A stretch of DNA of 55,946 nt from Nitrospirota bacterium. Lineage in GTDB: Bacteria; Nitrospirota; Nitrospiria; SBBL01; JAADHI01. Numbering within the stretch: the stretch's first letter is position 1; every line of letters starts with the position of its first letter. A program made the position numbers and the translations under genes. The notes under the pieces were generated by a model that did not search any database, had not been told where the DNA came from, and saw only the letters and a program-made list of their open reading frames with translations. Of this stretch, positions 43,276-52,067 are shown one piece after another. Location: contig JAJDBV010000070.1 in assembly GCA_029261165.1 (NCBI GenBank), positions 1-55,946 on the forward strand, read 5' to 3'.

Positions 43276-44592
43276 ATGTTGAAAGGACAAAACAGGTTCA
43301 CCCTTCTTTTCTTTATTCCGCTGGCCATATTTCTTATTGATGTTTCAAGAGTACAGGCTGCGGGTGTTTCACAGGAAATGTTTACGGTCAACAACACTTG
43401 GATGTTGGTGGCGACCTTCCTTGTGTTTATCATGCATCTTGGCTTTGCGACGCTTGAAGCAGGGTTAACACGGGCCAAGAATACGACGAACATCTTGTTC
43501 AAGAATACTGCCATTGTCGCCATCGGGTTGCTGACCTATGCGCTCGTTGGTTTCGGCCTCATGTATCCGGGTGATTTCAATGGTTTTATCGGGTTGGCAG
43601 GGGTCGGCATCAGTGTGCCGCCTGGGGATGCTGGTTTGATTGGCTATGCGGACGGCGCCTATACTTACTATACGGACTTTATCTTTCAGGCGATGTTTGC
43701 CGCAACAGCAGCCACAATTGTCTCCGGAGCGGTTGCGGAACGGGTCAAACTCGGCAGCTTCCTGATCTTCTCTACCATTTATGTGGCCTTCGTTTATCCG
43801 ATCGTGGGGTCATGGAAGTGGGGAGGTGGTTGGTTGGATAAAATGGGTTTTTACGATTTTGCCGGTTCGACCCTGGTTCACAGTGTTGGGGGATGGGCTG
43901 CCTTGGCCGGTGTCCTGATTCTGGGGCCGCGCTTCGGGAAATATGTGAATGGCAAGATCAAGCCGATTCTGGGGCATAACCTTCCTCTGGCAACGATCGG
44001 TGTTTTTCTGCTCTGGCTGGGTTGGTTCGGTTTTAACGGCGGTTCGGTCTTGTCCGCAGACCCGGGCCTGGTTTCTTTGGTTTTTGTCACGACGACCCTG
44101 GCCGCGGCGGCAGGAGTGATTGCCGCGATGTTGACCTCATGGATGGTTCAGAAGAAACCCGATTTAACGATGATTTTAAATGGAAGCCTTGCAGGTCTTG
44201 TCGGAATTACGGCGAGTGCCGACAGTGTTTCGGTCACATCATCCATTATCATCGGAGCTGTTGCGGGGGTGATGGTCGTTTACTCTGTGATGTTCTTTGA
44301 TAAAATAAAGATTGACGATCCGGTCGGCGCGCTCTCCGTCCACCTTGTTTGCGGAATCTGGGGGACCTTGGCTGTCGGCATTTTCAGTACGAATCCTGAA
44401 CATAGCCTTGTTGTCCAGTTAGTCGGCGTTCTTGCCTACGGGGTGTTTTGTTTTCCCGCCGCTTATGGTCTCTTCTTCATGATCAAGAAGACGATAGGGA
44501 TACGCGTCAGTGAGGAAGAGGAACGTCGCGGGCTCGATTTCTCCGAGCACGGCATGGATGCCTACAGCGGGTTTCAAATCACAGATCTATAA
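43276..44592 (+). CDS. amt: Ammonium transporter Amt
   Basis: 438 residues from ATG 43276, chosen for its GGAGGT site nine bases upstream; the longer frame to 43186 lacks one. A cleavable signal (FTLLFFIPLAIFLIDVSRVQ AA) is followed by 11 membrane helices. Conserved pore features are visible: FATLEAGLTRAKNTTNILFK, the first pore His in STLVHSVGGWAALAGV, FGFNGGS, and the second pore His in ALSVHLVCGIWGTLAVG. It takes up ammonium as a trimer. No PII (glnK) gene is adjacent, which is unusual since the pair is normally linked. Confidence 0.93.
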   Translation: MLKGQNRFTLLFFIPLAIFLIDVSRVQAAGVSQEMFTVNNTWMLVATFLVFIMHLGFATLEAGLTRAKNTTNILFKNTAIVAIGLLTYALVGFGLMYPGDFNGFIGLAGVGISVPPGDAGLIGYADGAYTYYTDFIFQAMFAATAATIVSGAVAERVKLGSFLIFSTIYVAFVYPIVGSWKWGGGWLDKMGFYDFAGSTLVHSVGGWAALAGVLILGPRFGKYVNGKIKPILGHNLPLATIGVFLLWLGWFGFNGGSVLSADPGLVSLVFVTTTLAAAAGVIAAMLTSWMVQKKPDLTMILNGSLAGLVGITASADSVSVTSSIIIGAVAGVMVVYSVMFFDKIKIDDPVGALSVHLVCGIWGTLAVGIFSTNPEHSLVVQLVGVLAYGVFCFPAAYGLFFMIKKTIGIRVSEEEERRGLDFSEHGMDAYSGFQITDL

Positions 44593-44664
44593 AAAGGGCA
44601 TCTCATTCAAAGCGTTCACCTTATCCCCGATGAACGAACAAAGGTGCAGCCATGCAAGCCCGTT

Positions 44665-44904
44665 TTATAACTTGCTGTGCGTCCCGTCGCAAAAGGGTTT
44701 GGTCCCGGACTGCTTACACCCGCACCACGCGACCCTTTTCTTTATGTCGATTTTCACCTCCAGAGGCGTAAACTCGGTCCCGCTGTGAGAGCCGTCGCAG
44801 AAAGGCTGTCCTTTTGATCGACCGCAGCGGCACCAATAATAAGTTCCCGGTTCCATTTCCTGAACATATGGCCTCTTCTGTGGAATCGTTGGTTCGGTCA
44901 TCAT
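44665..44904 (-). CDS. CDGSH iron-sulfur domain protein (double)
   Basis: 79 residues from ATG 44904, with a G-rich ribosome site; a second ATG is at 44901. It carries two complete CDGSH motifs, CRCGRSKGQPFCDGSH and CGCKQSGTKPFCDGTH, each giving the 3-Cys/1-His [2Fe-2S] site. Double-CDGSH proteins of this size occur in many bacteria with a presumed redox or iron-homeostasis role. It lies convergent to amt with a 70-bp gap. Confidence 0.9.
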   Translation of the reverse strand: MMTEPTIPQKRPYVQEMEPGTYYWCRCGRSKGQPFCDGSHSGTEFTPLEVKIDIKKRVAWCGCKQSGTKPFCDGTHSKL

Positions 44905-45022
44905 GCCCCCCTTTTTTTGTCTATCCCTCCGCAAGTTTCATCATATGATGTCCAGTGGGAAAGAGTCAATTCCCGCCGAATAAAACCTGGATTCTATGGC
45001 GGGATTTAAGCTTTCCAATATC

Positions 45023-45051
45023 TTTACATTGAGATTGTAATGCAATAATAT
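45023..45051 (+). promoter_or_regulatory. Promoter of the nucleotidyltransferase TA-like pair
   Basis: TTTACA (45023-45028), 17-bp spacer and TAATAT (45046-45051), about 30 bp before the start codon at 45083. Confidence 0.5.
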
Positions 45052-45082
45052 AAAAACACCGCTTTAGAGGGTTGCGCTTATC

Positions 45083-45583
45083 ATGAAGCTTATCAGTCTC
45101 GAAACCATTCTTCGTAGGCTCAAAGATGAAAACGCGCGATACTTGATCGTCGGCGGCCTTGCAGTGGCTGCGCATGGGTATGGCCGGGTGACATTCGACC
45201 TCGATCTAGTTGTCCAATTACAGGCCGATAACGTGAAACGAGTTATAAAGGCACTTGAATCACTGGGGTATCGTCCGACTGTTCCTGTGTCCATCGAGGA
45301 CTTTTCCGATAAAAAAAAACGCCAACGATGGTTCCGGGATAAGGGGATGGTTGTCTTCCCGCTACAGAGCAACAACCATCCGGAAACACCGGTCGACCTC
45401 TTTATTGCCGAGCCTTTCGATTTTGATATGGAATACGACAAGGCGATGATCGGAGAGGTTTTGCCTGGATTAAAGTCCCACTTTGTCGCAATGGATACGC
45501 TTATTCGCATGAAGGAAGTGTCTGACCGGGAAAAGGACCGTGAAGATATCCGGCAACTGAAATTGTTGAAGGAGGACGGGTGA
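45083..45583 (+). CDS. Nucleotidyltransferase of an AbiEii/MNT-like type
   Basis: 166 residues. ARYLIVGGLAVAAHGYGRVT followed by FDLDLVVQL is the G-G-x(n)-D-x-D core of minimal nucleotidyltransferases (DNA-polymerase-beta fold). VDLFIAEPFDFD supplies the third acidic position, and the helical end ALIRMK-like segment (TLIRMKEVSDREKDREDIRQ) is typical of the DUF6036/AbiEii group. Some relatives are TA toxins that nucleotidylate tRNA, others are antitoxins. Its stop overlaps the start of a small partner gene, supporting a two-gene module. Confidence 0.72.
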   Translation: MKLISLETILRRLKDENARYLIVGGLAVAAHGYGRVTFDLDLVVQLQADNVKRVIKALESLGYRPTVPVSIEDFSDKKKRQRWFRDKGMVVFPLQSNNHPETPVDLFIAEPFDFDMEYDKAMIGEVLPGLKSHFVAMDTLIRMKEVSDREKDREDIRQLKLLKEDG

Positions 45584-45762
45584 TGTCAAATCGCCGAAAG
45601 CCACAACTCTCCGGCTGGGAAGCGCATCATCTGGCGCAGCTCAGGTATTTTCGTTCGTTGACGCTGCGTCAAAAATTGGAAGCCGTTGAAGGGATGGCGG
45701 ACGTCGTCCGCCGTTTTCAGCAGATGCGGGCGGAAGGAAGATTTAAGACAAAGACCCCGTAG
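45583..45762 (+). CDS. Small partner protein of the nucleotidyltransferase
   Basis: 59 residues. ATG 45583 uses the last base of the nucleotidyltransferase stop codon. It reads RRKPQLSGWEAHHLAQLRYF, RSLTLRQKLEAVEGMADVVR and then RFQQMRAEGRFK. It is helical and basic, with no named domain that I recognise. Co-translation with a nucleotidyltransferase suggests an antitoxin or adaptor. Whether this small gene neutralises or activates its partner cannot be read from sequence. Confidence 0.6.
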   Translation: MSNRRKPQLSGWEAHHLAQLRYFRSLTLRQKLEAVEGMADVVRRFQQMRAEGRFKTKTP

Positions 45763-45894
45763 CGATTTCAGCATCCTGCCACGCGAGAAAACCGAACGGA
45801 AATTCAACTTACCGTGGCTGTAGCCGCATCGCTTGATTTGGTCAGCCTGGATTTCAGGTCCCTGTTTGAGGGTCAAGAAAACAATTTTGTCCAT

Positions 45895-46014
45895 TCAATC
45901 GGACAGGCGTTTGAGCGCTTTTCCATGTTTTCTGTTTCCTTCTGCCAGGGCCTCTTTGAAAGCCTTTTGTCGTTTTTCATCCCGGGTGGGAGAAAGCAGA
46001 TTTGTCTTTTTCAT
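45895..46014 (-). CDS. Possible 39-residue basic protein
   Basis: A short minus-strand frame reads KKTNLLSPTRDEKRQKAFKE, then ALAEGNRKHGKALKRLSD. It is strongly helical and charged and looks more protein-like than its surroundings, resembling an antitoxin or regulator fragment. There is no clear ribosome site. The remaining gap (45763-45894 and 46015-46176) shows no gene I can support. Confidence 0.35.
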   Translation of the reverse strand: MKKTNLLSPTRDEKRQKAFKEALAEGNRKHGKALKRLSD

Positions 46015-46176
46015 ATTGTTCCGATAACATGCCGAACAACACCCCTCATCAGTATAAAAGGTCTAAGACCTGCCTCGTGTGAATCAATAAATAAGTTAAT
46101 AAACCGTGAGTGATTGAGAAGGAGAGATGGAAGGTGGCAGAGCGTTATGAAAAGATTCGGAGTCGCTGCTGGTTCG

Positions 46177-46551
46177 TCAAGACCGGAACCGGGCCAGGTC
46201 GAAAGAGAGTTGGCGGTGATGCTTAATGGAAAGGAAGATGAGTTTAGGTCCTCGAAGGAGGTAGAGGAGAAGGTAGTCGTCCACCACAAACTCCCGGAGA
46301 TCATCCTCTTTTTTCATCTTAGCCTTGAGTTTTCGGATGAGGGTTTGCGCCTCCCGGGAATGGGGCGGAAGTTCGGGGAAAGGGTGACCGGACCGTGGAT
46401 AGCGGCTCAACAGAGGAACAATGTCGTTAAAGAGCCTGTCGAGAAGATGGTTGAAGGCGTGTGAACCCTCGGGGTTCAGAAAAGATTCAAGCGTATCGAG
46501 GTTGCGGACGAAGTTCTCGGTAAAGACCGGCGACCGGAGGCTACCGGCCAT
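46177..46551 (-). CDS. RelE/ParE-like toxin
   Basis: 124 residues from ATG 46551, which overlaps the end of the antitoxin gene by 11 nt. PVFTENFVRNLDTLESFLNP with LLDRLFNDIVPLLSRYPRSG is the two-helix start of the RelE/ParE fold. LREFVVDDYLLLYLLRGPKL and IFLSIKHHRQLSFDL form the beta-sheet with the terminal basic strand. Family members cleave ribosome-bound mRNA or poison gyrase. It follows a Phd/YefM-type antitoxin. Confidence 0.72.
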   Translation of the reverse strand: MAGSLRSPVFTENFVRNLDTLESFLNPEGSHAFNHLLDRLFNDIVPLLSRYPRSGHPFPELPPHSREAQTLIRKLKAKMKKEDDLREFVVDDYLLLYLLRGPKLIFLSIKHHRQLSFDLARFRS

Positions 46552-46822
46552 AGCGGGCAAGCAGTTTCTTGAGTGAGATCGTTTTTCCCGCGCCGACATC
46601 TTCGACACCTTGGACCGCCTCCTCCAGCAAGATAAGGTGGATATGCTCTGCCTCTAGGCGGTGGTAGTAATCGAGACGGTCGGTGTCGATCAGGGCGGCG
46701 CAGCTTTCGCCGTTCTTCGTGATGATCTTCTCACTTCCTTCACGGCTGACCTCTTCGCAAAGTGCGGTGAGTTTTGCCCGGACCTTTGTCAGCGGGATGA
46801 TATCTTTTGGGGAAATGGACAT
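46541..46822 (-). CDS. Phd/YefM-family antitoxin
   Basis: 93 residues. The N-terminus SISPKDIIPLTKVRAKLTAL, then CEEVSREGSEKIITKNGESC and AALIDTDRLDYY, is the Phd/YefM DNA-binding fold (I-P-L-T-x-x-R-x-x-L; T-x-N-G-x-P/S-x-A-V/A-L). The C-terminal 40 residues wrap the toxin. AAGGAGG lies 6 bases upstream of the ATG. It likely represses its own consensus promoter. Confidence 0.85.
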   Translation of the reverse strand: MSISPKDIIPLTKVRAKLTALCEEVSREGSEKIITKNGESCAALIDTDRLDYYHRLEAEHIHLILLEEAVQGVEDVGAGKTISLKKLLARYGR

Positions 46823-46845
46823 GAAGCCCTCCTTCTCTTATAGAA

Positions 46846-46876
46846 ACATTATAAATAGCGTACAGAATAATGTCAA
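46846..46876 (-). promoter_or_regulatory. Consensus promoter with overlapping operator, Phd-RelE module
   Basis: On the minus strand TTGACA (46876-46871), 17-bp spacer and TATAAT (46853-46848): both boxes are exact consensus. An inverted repeat, ACATTAT (46846-46852) and ATAATGT (46867-46873), straddles them, so antitoxin binding there would shut the promoter. Confidence 0.78.
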
Positions 46877-47118
46877 ATATGAAGGCCTCATCTTGGTTGT
46901 AGATGAAGAAAAAGTTTCCAGATTGAACATGTGGCACCTGATTGTGGGCGGGAAGATAATCGTATTTCAAGTCGGTGGCAGATAAGGTAACGATATTTCC
47001 CTTTCGTGACATGATATTACCGGACGCAGTACCAACTCAAGCGGACAGAGGTGAAATAAGCGTTCAGCTTCCTTCTGGGAATGAGGCATTCCGTCGAGGG
47101 ACGGGGGTATGTCCGACC

Positions 47119-47185
47119 TTGTCACTTCGGCCCGTCCCGAGCAAAGCGAGGGATCTTAGGTTTCTCCCCTTGGTCGAGATGAAAT
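47119..47185. repeat. Probable dispersed intergenic repeat
   Basis: The segment holding TTGTCACTTCGGCCCGTCCC, GAGCAAAGCGAGGGATCTTA and TTTCTCCCCTTGGTCGAGAT has the wording of a repeat that occurs in many bacterial genomes (the reverse complement contains GATCCCTCGCTTTGCTCGGG). Only one copy lies in this window, so the call rests on recall. The rest of 46,877-47,301 shows no gene; a possible -10-like GATAAT (47226-47231) precedes cas3. Confidence 0.4.
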
Positions 47186-47301
47186 GTTGTTGAGATTGGT
47201 TTTTATGAAAAAGCCTTGAAGAAGTGATAATATTTTTCGGGGGAGGTGTGACCTTATCTGTCACGGGGGTGTTGTAGGTTATCTAAAATACCAGAGGGAT
47301 T

Positions 47302-49584
47302 ATGTCAATTTATTACGCACATTCTGGTCCTAAAAATAGTTCTTTTCCAGATAACAGCAAGGAGGACTGGCACTTGCTCCGAGAGCACCTTGCCTCAGTG
47401 GGCAAAGAAGCCGCAAAAAAAGCGGCCTTTTGGGAAGGAGAAGCCGAAGCAGAACTCGCAGGGCTTTTACACGATTTGGGCAAGTACGCATTCAGTTTTC
47501 AAAAAAGGCTGGAGGGCAAAGCGAGTGGTGTCAATCACTGGTCTCAGGGGTCGTACTGGGCTTGGAAGAACGAGGCCCATCTAGCAGCTTTTGCAATTTA
47601 TGGACACCATGTGGGCATTCCATCTTGTGCAGATTTGAGTGGCCTAGGAAAATATCCAGATGATGAACGTCGAACATGGAATGTAACGGAGGAACTCTCT
47701 GAACTGAAAAACCGCTTCGAACAAGACGGACTCTCTCTCCCAATCATAAAACCAACAACCATTCCAGTTAAAGAAAAAACGCGGATTGCGATGGCCGTCC
47801 GCATGTTGTTTTCTGCGCTCTGTGATGCTGACTTTATCGATACAGAAGCACATTTTAATCAGTACTTTCCTGAATCCCGACCCAAAGCGCCGCAGCTTCA
47901 AGCAGAAAAAGCGTTGAAGTTACTCCTGAATCACATAAATGGAAAAGCAAAACAAAAAGATGCGAAAGCTCAGAGGGTCTATGAGACCCGCCAATTGGTG
48001 CTTCACGATTGCCTTAATCAAGCGGAAACTAATGGGCGTCTTTTTACCCTGACAGCACCCACGGGGTCCGGGAAAACATTGTCATCCCTGGCCTTCGCTT
48101 TAAAACACTCTTCGGTTCATCACCTTCGACGCATCATCATTGTGATTCCTTATCTCAGTATTATCGAGCAAACGGCAAAAGAACTGAGAGAAATATTCGG
48201 TCCTGTTTTTGGAGAGCAATACATCCTTGAACATCACAGCATGGCGGACCGAACTCGGACAGAAACCAAGGATCAGGAAGAAAAAGATGCTGAAGACGAA
48301 ATGGAACGAAACCGGAGATCCCTCTCCCAAAACTGGGATGCACCCTTAATTGTGACAACCTCAGTTCAATTTTTTGAAAGCCTATTTTCAAATAGATCAA
48401 CGACTTGTCGCAAGCTCCACAATATTGCCAAATCGGTTGTCTACTTTGACGAGGTTCAAACACTGCCTCCTGATTTAGCCGTTTCGACACTGGAAACCCT
48501 GAATGCCCTGATGCAGGATTACGGTGTGACCGTTGTTTTTGGTACGGCAACGCAGCCCGCCTTTAAGTCATTATCAGTGTCTATCTCTGGTGGATGGCAG
48601 CCGAAAGAAATACTGAATGATACTGAAAAAATATTCAGCAGCCTTAAAAGGATTATGCCGGTTTGGCCCTCGTCACAAAAAGAAAGAATGGAATGGGCTG
48701 AAGTTGCAAGTGAATTGGCACAACGAAACCAAGCACTTTGTATTGTAAATTTAAAAAAACATGCAGCAGAACTGACTCAGGAAATGCTTAAAGCCATTCC
48801 TGAAGAATATAAAACATCTCTTTTTCATTTGAGTACCGCACTCTGTCCTATGCACCGGCAAGCAATTTTAAAGGAGGTTCGCGCAAAGCTGAAAAACGAA
48901 GATCGAGTTTATCTTATAGCGACACAATGTATCGAGGCGGGGGTCGATATTGATTTTCCCGTTGTGTGGCGGGCGATAGGACCATTGGAGGCCTTGGCAC
49001 AAGGCTTCGGTCGTTGCAATCGGGAAGGACGATTACGGCCGGAACAATGTGAAGCAAAGATATTTATCCCGATGGATGATCAGATTCCGATGCCTGATTA
49101 TGACCAAGCCACCTCCATTGCAAGTACATATTTTTGGAAAGAAGATCTTCAATCTCAAAAAGTATTTGACAAATATTTTAAAAAACTATACAGTAACATA
49201 AATATTATGGGAGGCGGAGGCATCACGCAACAAATGCTGAAAACAGCAATGGGAGAATTGGATTTTCCAGAGATTTCAAAAAAATATCGGCTCATTGATA
49301 GTGACACCATCTCTGTCGTTGTGCCGTACAAAAAGGGGGAAGATATTGGCCGAAAATTAAAACAAAAGGGACTTAATATGAAAGCCTTGCGTGCCCTCAT
49401 GCACAAGGCACAGCCCTATGTGGTCAATGTCTACCGGAATCAACTGCTTTGGAATCAAGAGATAAAGTCCAGCGTAGACCCCGTCCCCGGTGATCTAAAG
49501 GGCGGATGGTATCTCTGGACGAGAACGTACGATGAGAGAATAGGCATCTTCACAAAATTATCGGATGAAGAATGGGTCGTATGA
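47302..49584 (+). CDS. cas3: CRISPR-associated helicase/nuclease Cas3 (type I-C)
   Basis: 760 residues with an N-terminal HD nuclease and an SF2 helicase. HD features: the first His in YYAHSG, GLLHDLGKYAFSFQKRL, the HHVG segment and CDADFIDTEAHF. Helicase features: Walker A LTAPTGSGKTLSSLAFAL, motif II YFDEVQTLPPDLA, motif III FGTATQ and motif VI GFGRCNREGR. It degrades target DNA recruited by Cascade. All key residues that I can see are intact. It heads the operon, with cas5c starting 28 bp downstream. Confidence 0.95.
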   Translation: MSIYYAHSGPKNSSFPDNSKEDWHLLREHLASVGKEAAKKAAFWEGEAEAELAGLLHDLGKYAFSFQKRLEGKASGVNHWSQGSYWAWKNEAHLAAFAIYGHHVGIPSCADLSGLGKYPDDERRTWNVTEELSELKNRFEQDGLSLPIIKPTTIPVKEKTRIAMAVRMLFSALCDADFIDTEAHFNQYFPESRPKAPQLQAEKALKLLLNHINGKAKQKDAKAQRVYETRQLVLHDCLNQAETNGRLFTLTAPTGSGKTLSSLAFALKHSSVHHLRRIIIVIPYLSIIEQTAKELREIFGPVFGEQYILEHHSMADRTRTETKDQEEKDAEDEMERNRRSLSQNWDAPLIVTTSVQFFESLFSNRSTTCRKLHNIAKSVVYFDEVQTLPPDLAVSTLETLNALMQDYGVTVVFGTATQPAFKSLSVSISGGWQPKEILNDTEKIFSSLKRIMPVWPSSQKERMEWAEVASELAQRNQALCIVNLKKHAAELTQEMLKAIPEEYKTSLFHLSTALCPMHRQAILKEVRAKLKNEDRVYLIATQCIEAGVDIDFPVVWRAIGPLEALAQGFGRCNREGRLRPEQCEAKIFIPMDDQIPMPDYDQATSIASTYFWKEDLQSQKVFDKYFKKLYSNINIMGGGGITQQMLKTAMGELDFPEISKKYRLIDSDTISVVVPYKKGEDIGRKLKQKGLNMKALRALMHKAQPYVVNVYRNQLLWNQEIKSSVDPVPGDLKGGWYLWTRTYDERIGIFTKLSDEEWVV

Positions 49585-49612
49585 TTTAACCGAACAAAAA
49601 AGGAGGGTTTAC

Positions 49613-50326
49613 ATGGGCATAAAATTATTGGTTCGAGGGCCTTTCGCCTGTTTTTCCCGCCCTGAGATGAAGGTGGAGCGCATGAGTTACCCTGCTCTTA
49701 CGCCTTCTGCGGCAAGGGGCATATTGGAAGCCATCCTGTATAAACCGCAATTTCGCTGGAAAATCCGCCGTATCCATGTATTGAACCCGATCAAGTTCAT
49801 TGGCCTGAGACGCAACGAAGTCCAAGGCAAAATTTCCACGTCAAAGGTCAAGCAGTGGATGAAACGGAAAGGCATTCCAAGCCCCCTCTTTGCCGATGCG
49901 ATGGGGCGAGACCAGGGGGGAGAAGGTATTGGCCGCACGCAACGGAACACGGTTGCGCTCAAAGATGTTGCCTATGTCATTGAAGCTGATGCCTGGGTGC
50001 GTCCTGAAATCAAGGAAACACCCCGAAAATATTACGAGTGCTTCCAAAGAAGAGTGAATCGCGGTCAGTGTTTTTCTCAGCCGGTTCTCGGTTGTCGCGA
50101 ATTTGTCGGCTACTTTGAATCTGCGCCGGAACACTTTGAAACGATCTCTGACACACGAAATCTCGGCCTCATGCTTTACGATGTTTTTGATCTAGATAAG
50201 CAAAGCGACGGTTATGCTAAGCCCTTTATTACCTTGTTCAGCCCGGAAATGGAAAATGGCGTGATTGAAGTTGAGGACTATGTTTCGGTCAAAAAAAGAC
50301 ACATTGCGGGAGGGTACGATGCTTGA
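49613..50326 (+). CDS. cas5c: Cas5c (Cas5d), crRNA-processing endonuclease of type I-C
   Basis: 237 residues from ATG 49613, with AGGAGGG upstream. GIKLLVRGPFACFSRPEMKV followed by ERMSYPALTPSAARGILEAI is the Cas5d start. In type I-C this protein replaces Cas6: it cuts the repeat RNA at the base of the stem and stays bound to the 5' handle. The C-terminal half keeps NRGQCFSQPVLGCREFVGYF. The gene overlaps cas8c by 8 nt. Confidence 0.94.
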   Translation: MGIKLLVRGPFACFSRPEMKVERMSYPALTPSAARGILEAILYKPQFRWKIRRIHVLNPIKFIGLRRNEVQGKISTSKVKQWMKRKGIPSPLFADAMGRDQGGEGIGRTQRNTVALKDVAYVIEADAWVRPEIKETPRKYYECFQRRVNRGQCFSQPVLGCREFVGYFESAPEHFETISDTRNLGLMLYDVFDLDKQSDGYAKPFITLFSPEMENGVIEVEDYVSVKKRHIAGGYDA

Positions 50327-52010
50327 ACAATTGGTCAAATATGCGGAACGGGAAAATTTAGGAGCCGATCCCTGTTTTGAATCTAAAGAGGTCAAATGGG
50401 CGATTGTTTTGGACAAAGATGGCGCATTCATCGGGGTGACGCCACTCGGCAGCCCTGAAGAACTTAGGTGGAGAGGGAAGATCTTTCCACAGGCACCGCT
50501 AACTCCAGGAAGCGAACTTCAGTCCGGAGGCAAGAGCCATTTTCTTTCCGAAATCGTCGAAACCGTCTTGTGCCTGTTTCCAGAAAAAGAAAAAGGGACC
50601 AAAACATTAGAACAAATGAAGGAGTCCATAGAGGAAAAACACCACTACTTTATCGGTCTGATCAAAGAATCCTTTCAGGACGGCGTAAAAATATTTGAAC
50701 CCATTGTCCGTTTTTTTGAAAATTCAAAAGAAATCGAGAGTGCTCAACATAGCCTTGCTGCTTACAAGCACCTCAAGACAACCGACATTATTACTTTTGA
50801 TGTAGATGGAGAATGCGTATTGGAACAAAACGACTGGCATTCGTTCTGGCGAAATAAACGGGAACCATCCAAAAAACCGGATAACTTAAAAGAAGAAAAA
50901 GTGCCCTGCTTTGCCACGGGTATTCTGGCGTCTCCAATACGGACGCATGGGAAAATTAAAGGCATTTGGGGTGGTAATCCAACCGGCACTGCACTGGTAG
51001 CAAATGACAAAGATGCCTTTCAGTCTTACACCCTCGAAAAATCAAAAAATGCCGCTGTCTCCGTGGAAGCAGAAAGCCGTTACCGGGCGGCACTGCAATC
51101 ATTGATCAAAAAAGCAGTTCCTTTAGGGGGTGTTCAGTTTATTTACTGGACGCAAGAAGAAACCGATACTGATCCGGTTGGGTGGATTAATGACCCTGAC
51201 CTCCTGGAAGGGGGGCTTAAGCGCACTCTTCAAGCCATTCACGAAGGAGGGCACAAACCAGACCATGATGTAGCCAATACCTTTTACGGCTGTGCCCTGA
51301 ATGGAAATGGGGGGCGTATTGTCATCCGTGATTGGTGGGAGACCTCTTTGGAGGCTGTTTGTGAAAATGTGACTACCTGGTTTGAAGACACTTCTATTGT
51401 AAAGAACAAAGACGGCGCAATTGCTGTTACCCCTAAATTCTATACATTTCTATCCGTCCTTGTAAGAAAAAAGAAGGGGATACCCCAGGTGGGTGACCTT
51501 CCAAAACACATCCCGACTCAAGTCGTGCGGGCGGCACTTTGTGGTTTTCCCTTGCCGCGTGCGGTTTTGGATAAAGCCATTGAACGGCACATTATCGAAG
51601 TCAGGGACGGCAATGTCAGAGCAGAACGTATGGGTTTGGTCAAAGCCTACCTTAACCGAGCAGGAGGAGAAAAAATGACAGAAGGACTCAATAAAGAATC
51701 AAAAAACACCGCTTATCAATGTGGCCGTCTATTCGCGATGTTTGAGAAAATCCAACGTGAAGCCTTGGGAAAAGTCAATGCCAACGTCGTGCAAAAATAT
51801 TACGGGGCTGCATCATCAACACCTGGATTGGTCATGGGCCGATTATTCCGAACGGCCCAGCACCACCTCGGGTCAATCGACAAGCCAAGGTACTATCAAG
51901 ACGTAATCGGAGAAATCACGCAAAAGATTGGAGAGAACTTCCCGCCCTCACTTAAGTTAGAAGATCAGGGACGATTTGCGCTCGGATATTACCATCAAAG
52001 AATAGGGTAA
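50319..52010 (+). CDS. cas8c: Cas8c (Csd1), large subunit of type I-C Cascade
   Basis: 563 residues from ATG 50319, with GGGAGG upstream. MLEQLVKYAERENLGADP, later FPQAPLTPG, the HHYFIGLIKESFQDG region and KNAAVSVEAESRYRAALQSL are characteristic of Csd1. The C-terminal part has SVLVRKKKGIPQVGDLPKHI, YQCGRLFAMFEKIQREALGK and VMGRLFRTAQHHLG. The protein recognises the PAM and, in I-C, an internal start yields the small subunit (Cas11c). Such an internal start may exist near 51,675, where ATGACAGAAGG follows AGGAGGAG. Confidence 0.93.
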   Translation: MLEQLVKYAERENLGADPCFESKEVKWAIVLDKDGAFIGVTPLGSPEELRWRGKIFPQAPLTPGSELQSGGKSHFLSEIVETVLCLFPEKEKGTKTLEQMKESIEEKHHYFIGLIKESFQDGVKIFEPIVRFFENSKEIESAQHSLAAYKHLKTTDIITFDVDGECVLEQNDWHSFWRNKREPSKKPDNLKEEKVPCFATGILASPIRTHGKIKGIWGGNPTGTALVANDKDAFQSYTLEKSKNAAVSVEAESRYRAALQSLIKKAVPLGGVQFIYWTQEETDTDPVGWINDPDLLEGGLKRTLQAIHEGGHKPDHDVANTFYGCALNGNGGRIVIRDWWETSLEAVCENVTTWFEDTSIVKNKDGAIAVTPKFYTFLSVLVRKKKGIPQVGDLPKHIPTQVVRAALCGFPLPRAVLDKAIERHIIEVRDGNVRAERMGLVKAYLNRAGGEKMTEGLNKESKNTAYQCGRLFAMFEKIQREALGKVNANVVQKYYGAASSTPGLVMGRLFRTAQHHLGSIDKPRYYQDVIGEITQKIGENFPPSLKLEDQGRFALGYYHQRIG

Positions 52011-52067
52011 ATTTTTACATTGCGCGTGTGAAGAAACACTGATCAAAAACAACCGGAGGAGAACACA

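Noticed and set aside
45586-45894. 102-codon minus-strand frame
   Set aside because: It lies antisense over the small partner of the nucleotidyltransferase, and its peptide has no recognisable pattern.
46060-46072. AGGTC/GACCT hairpin downstream of the RelE-like gene
   Set aside because: A five-pair stem with a short T-run on the minus strand. Too weak to call a terminator.
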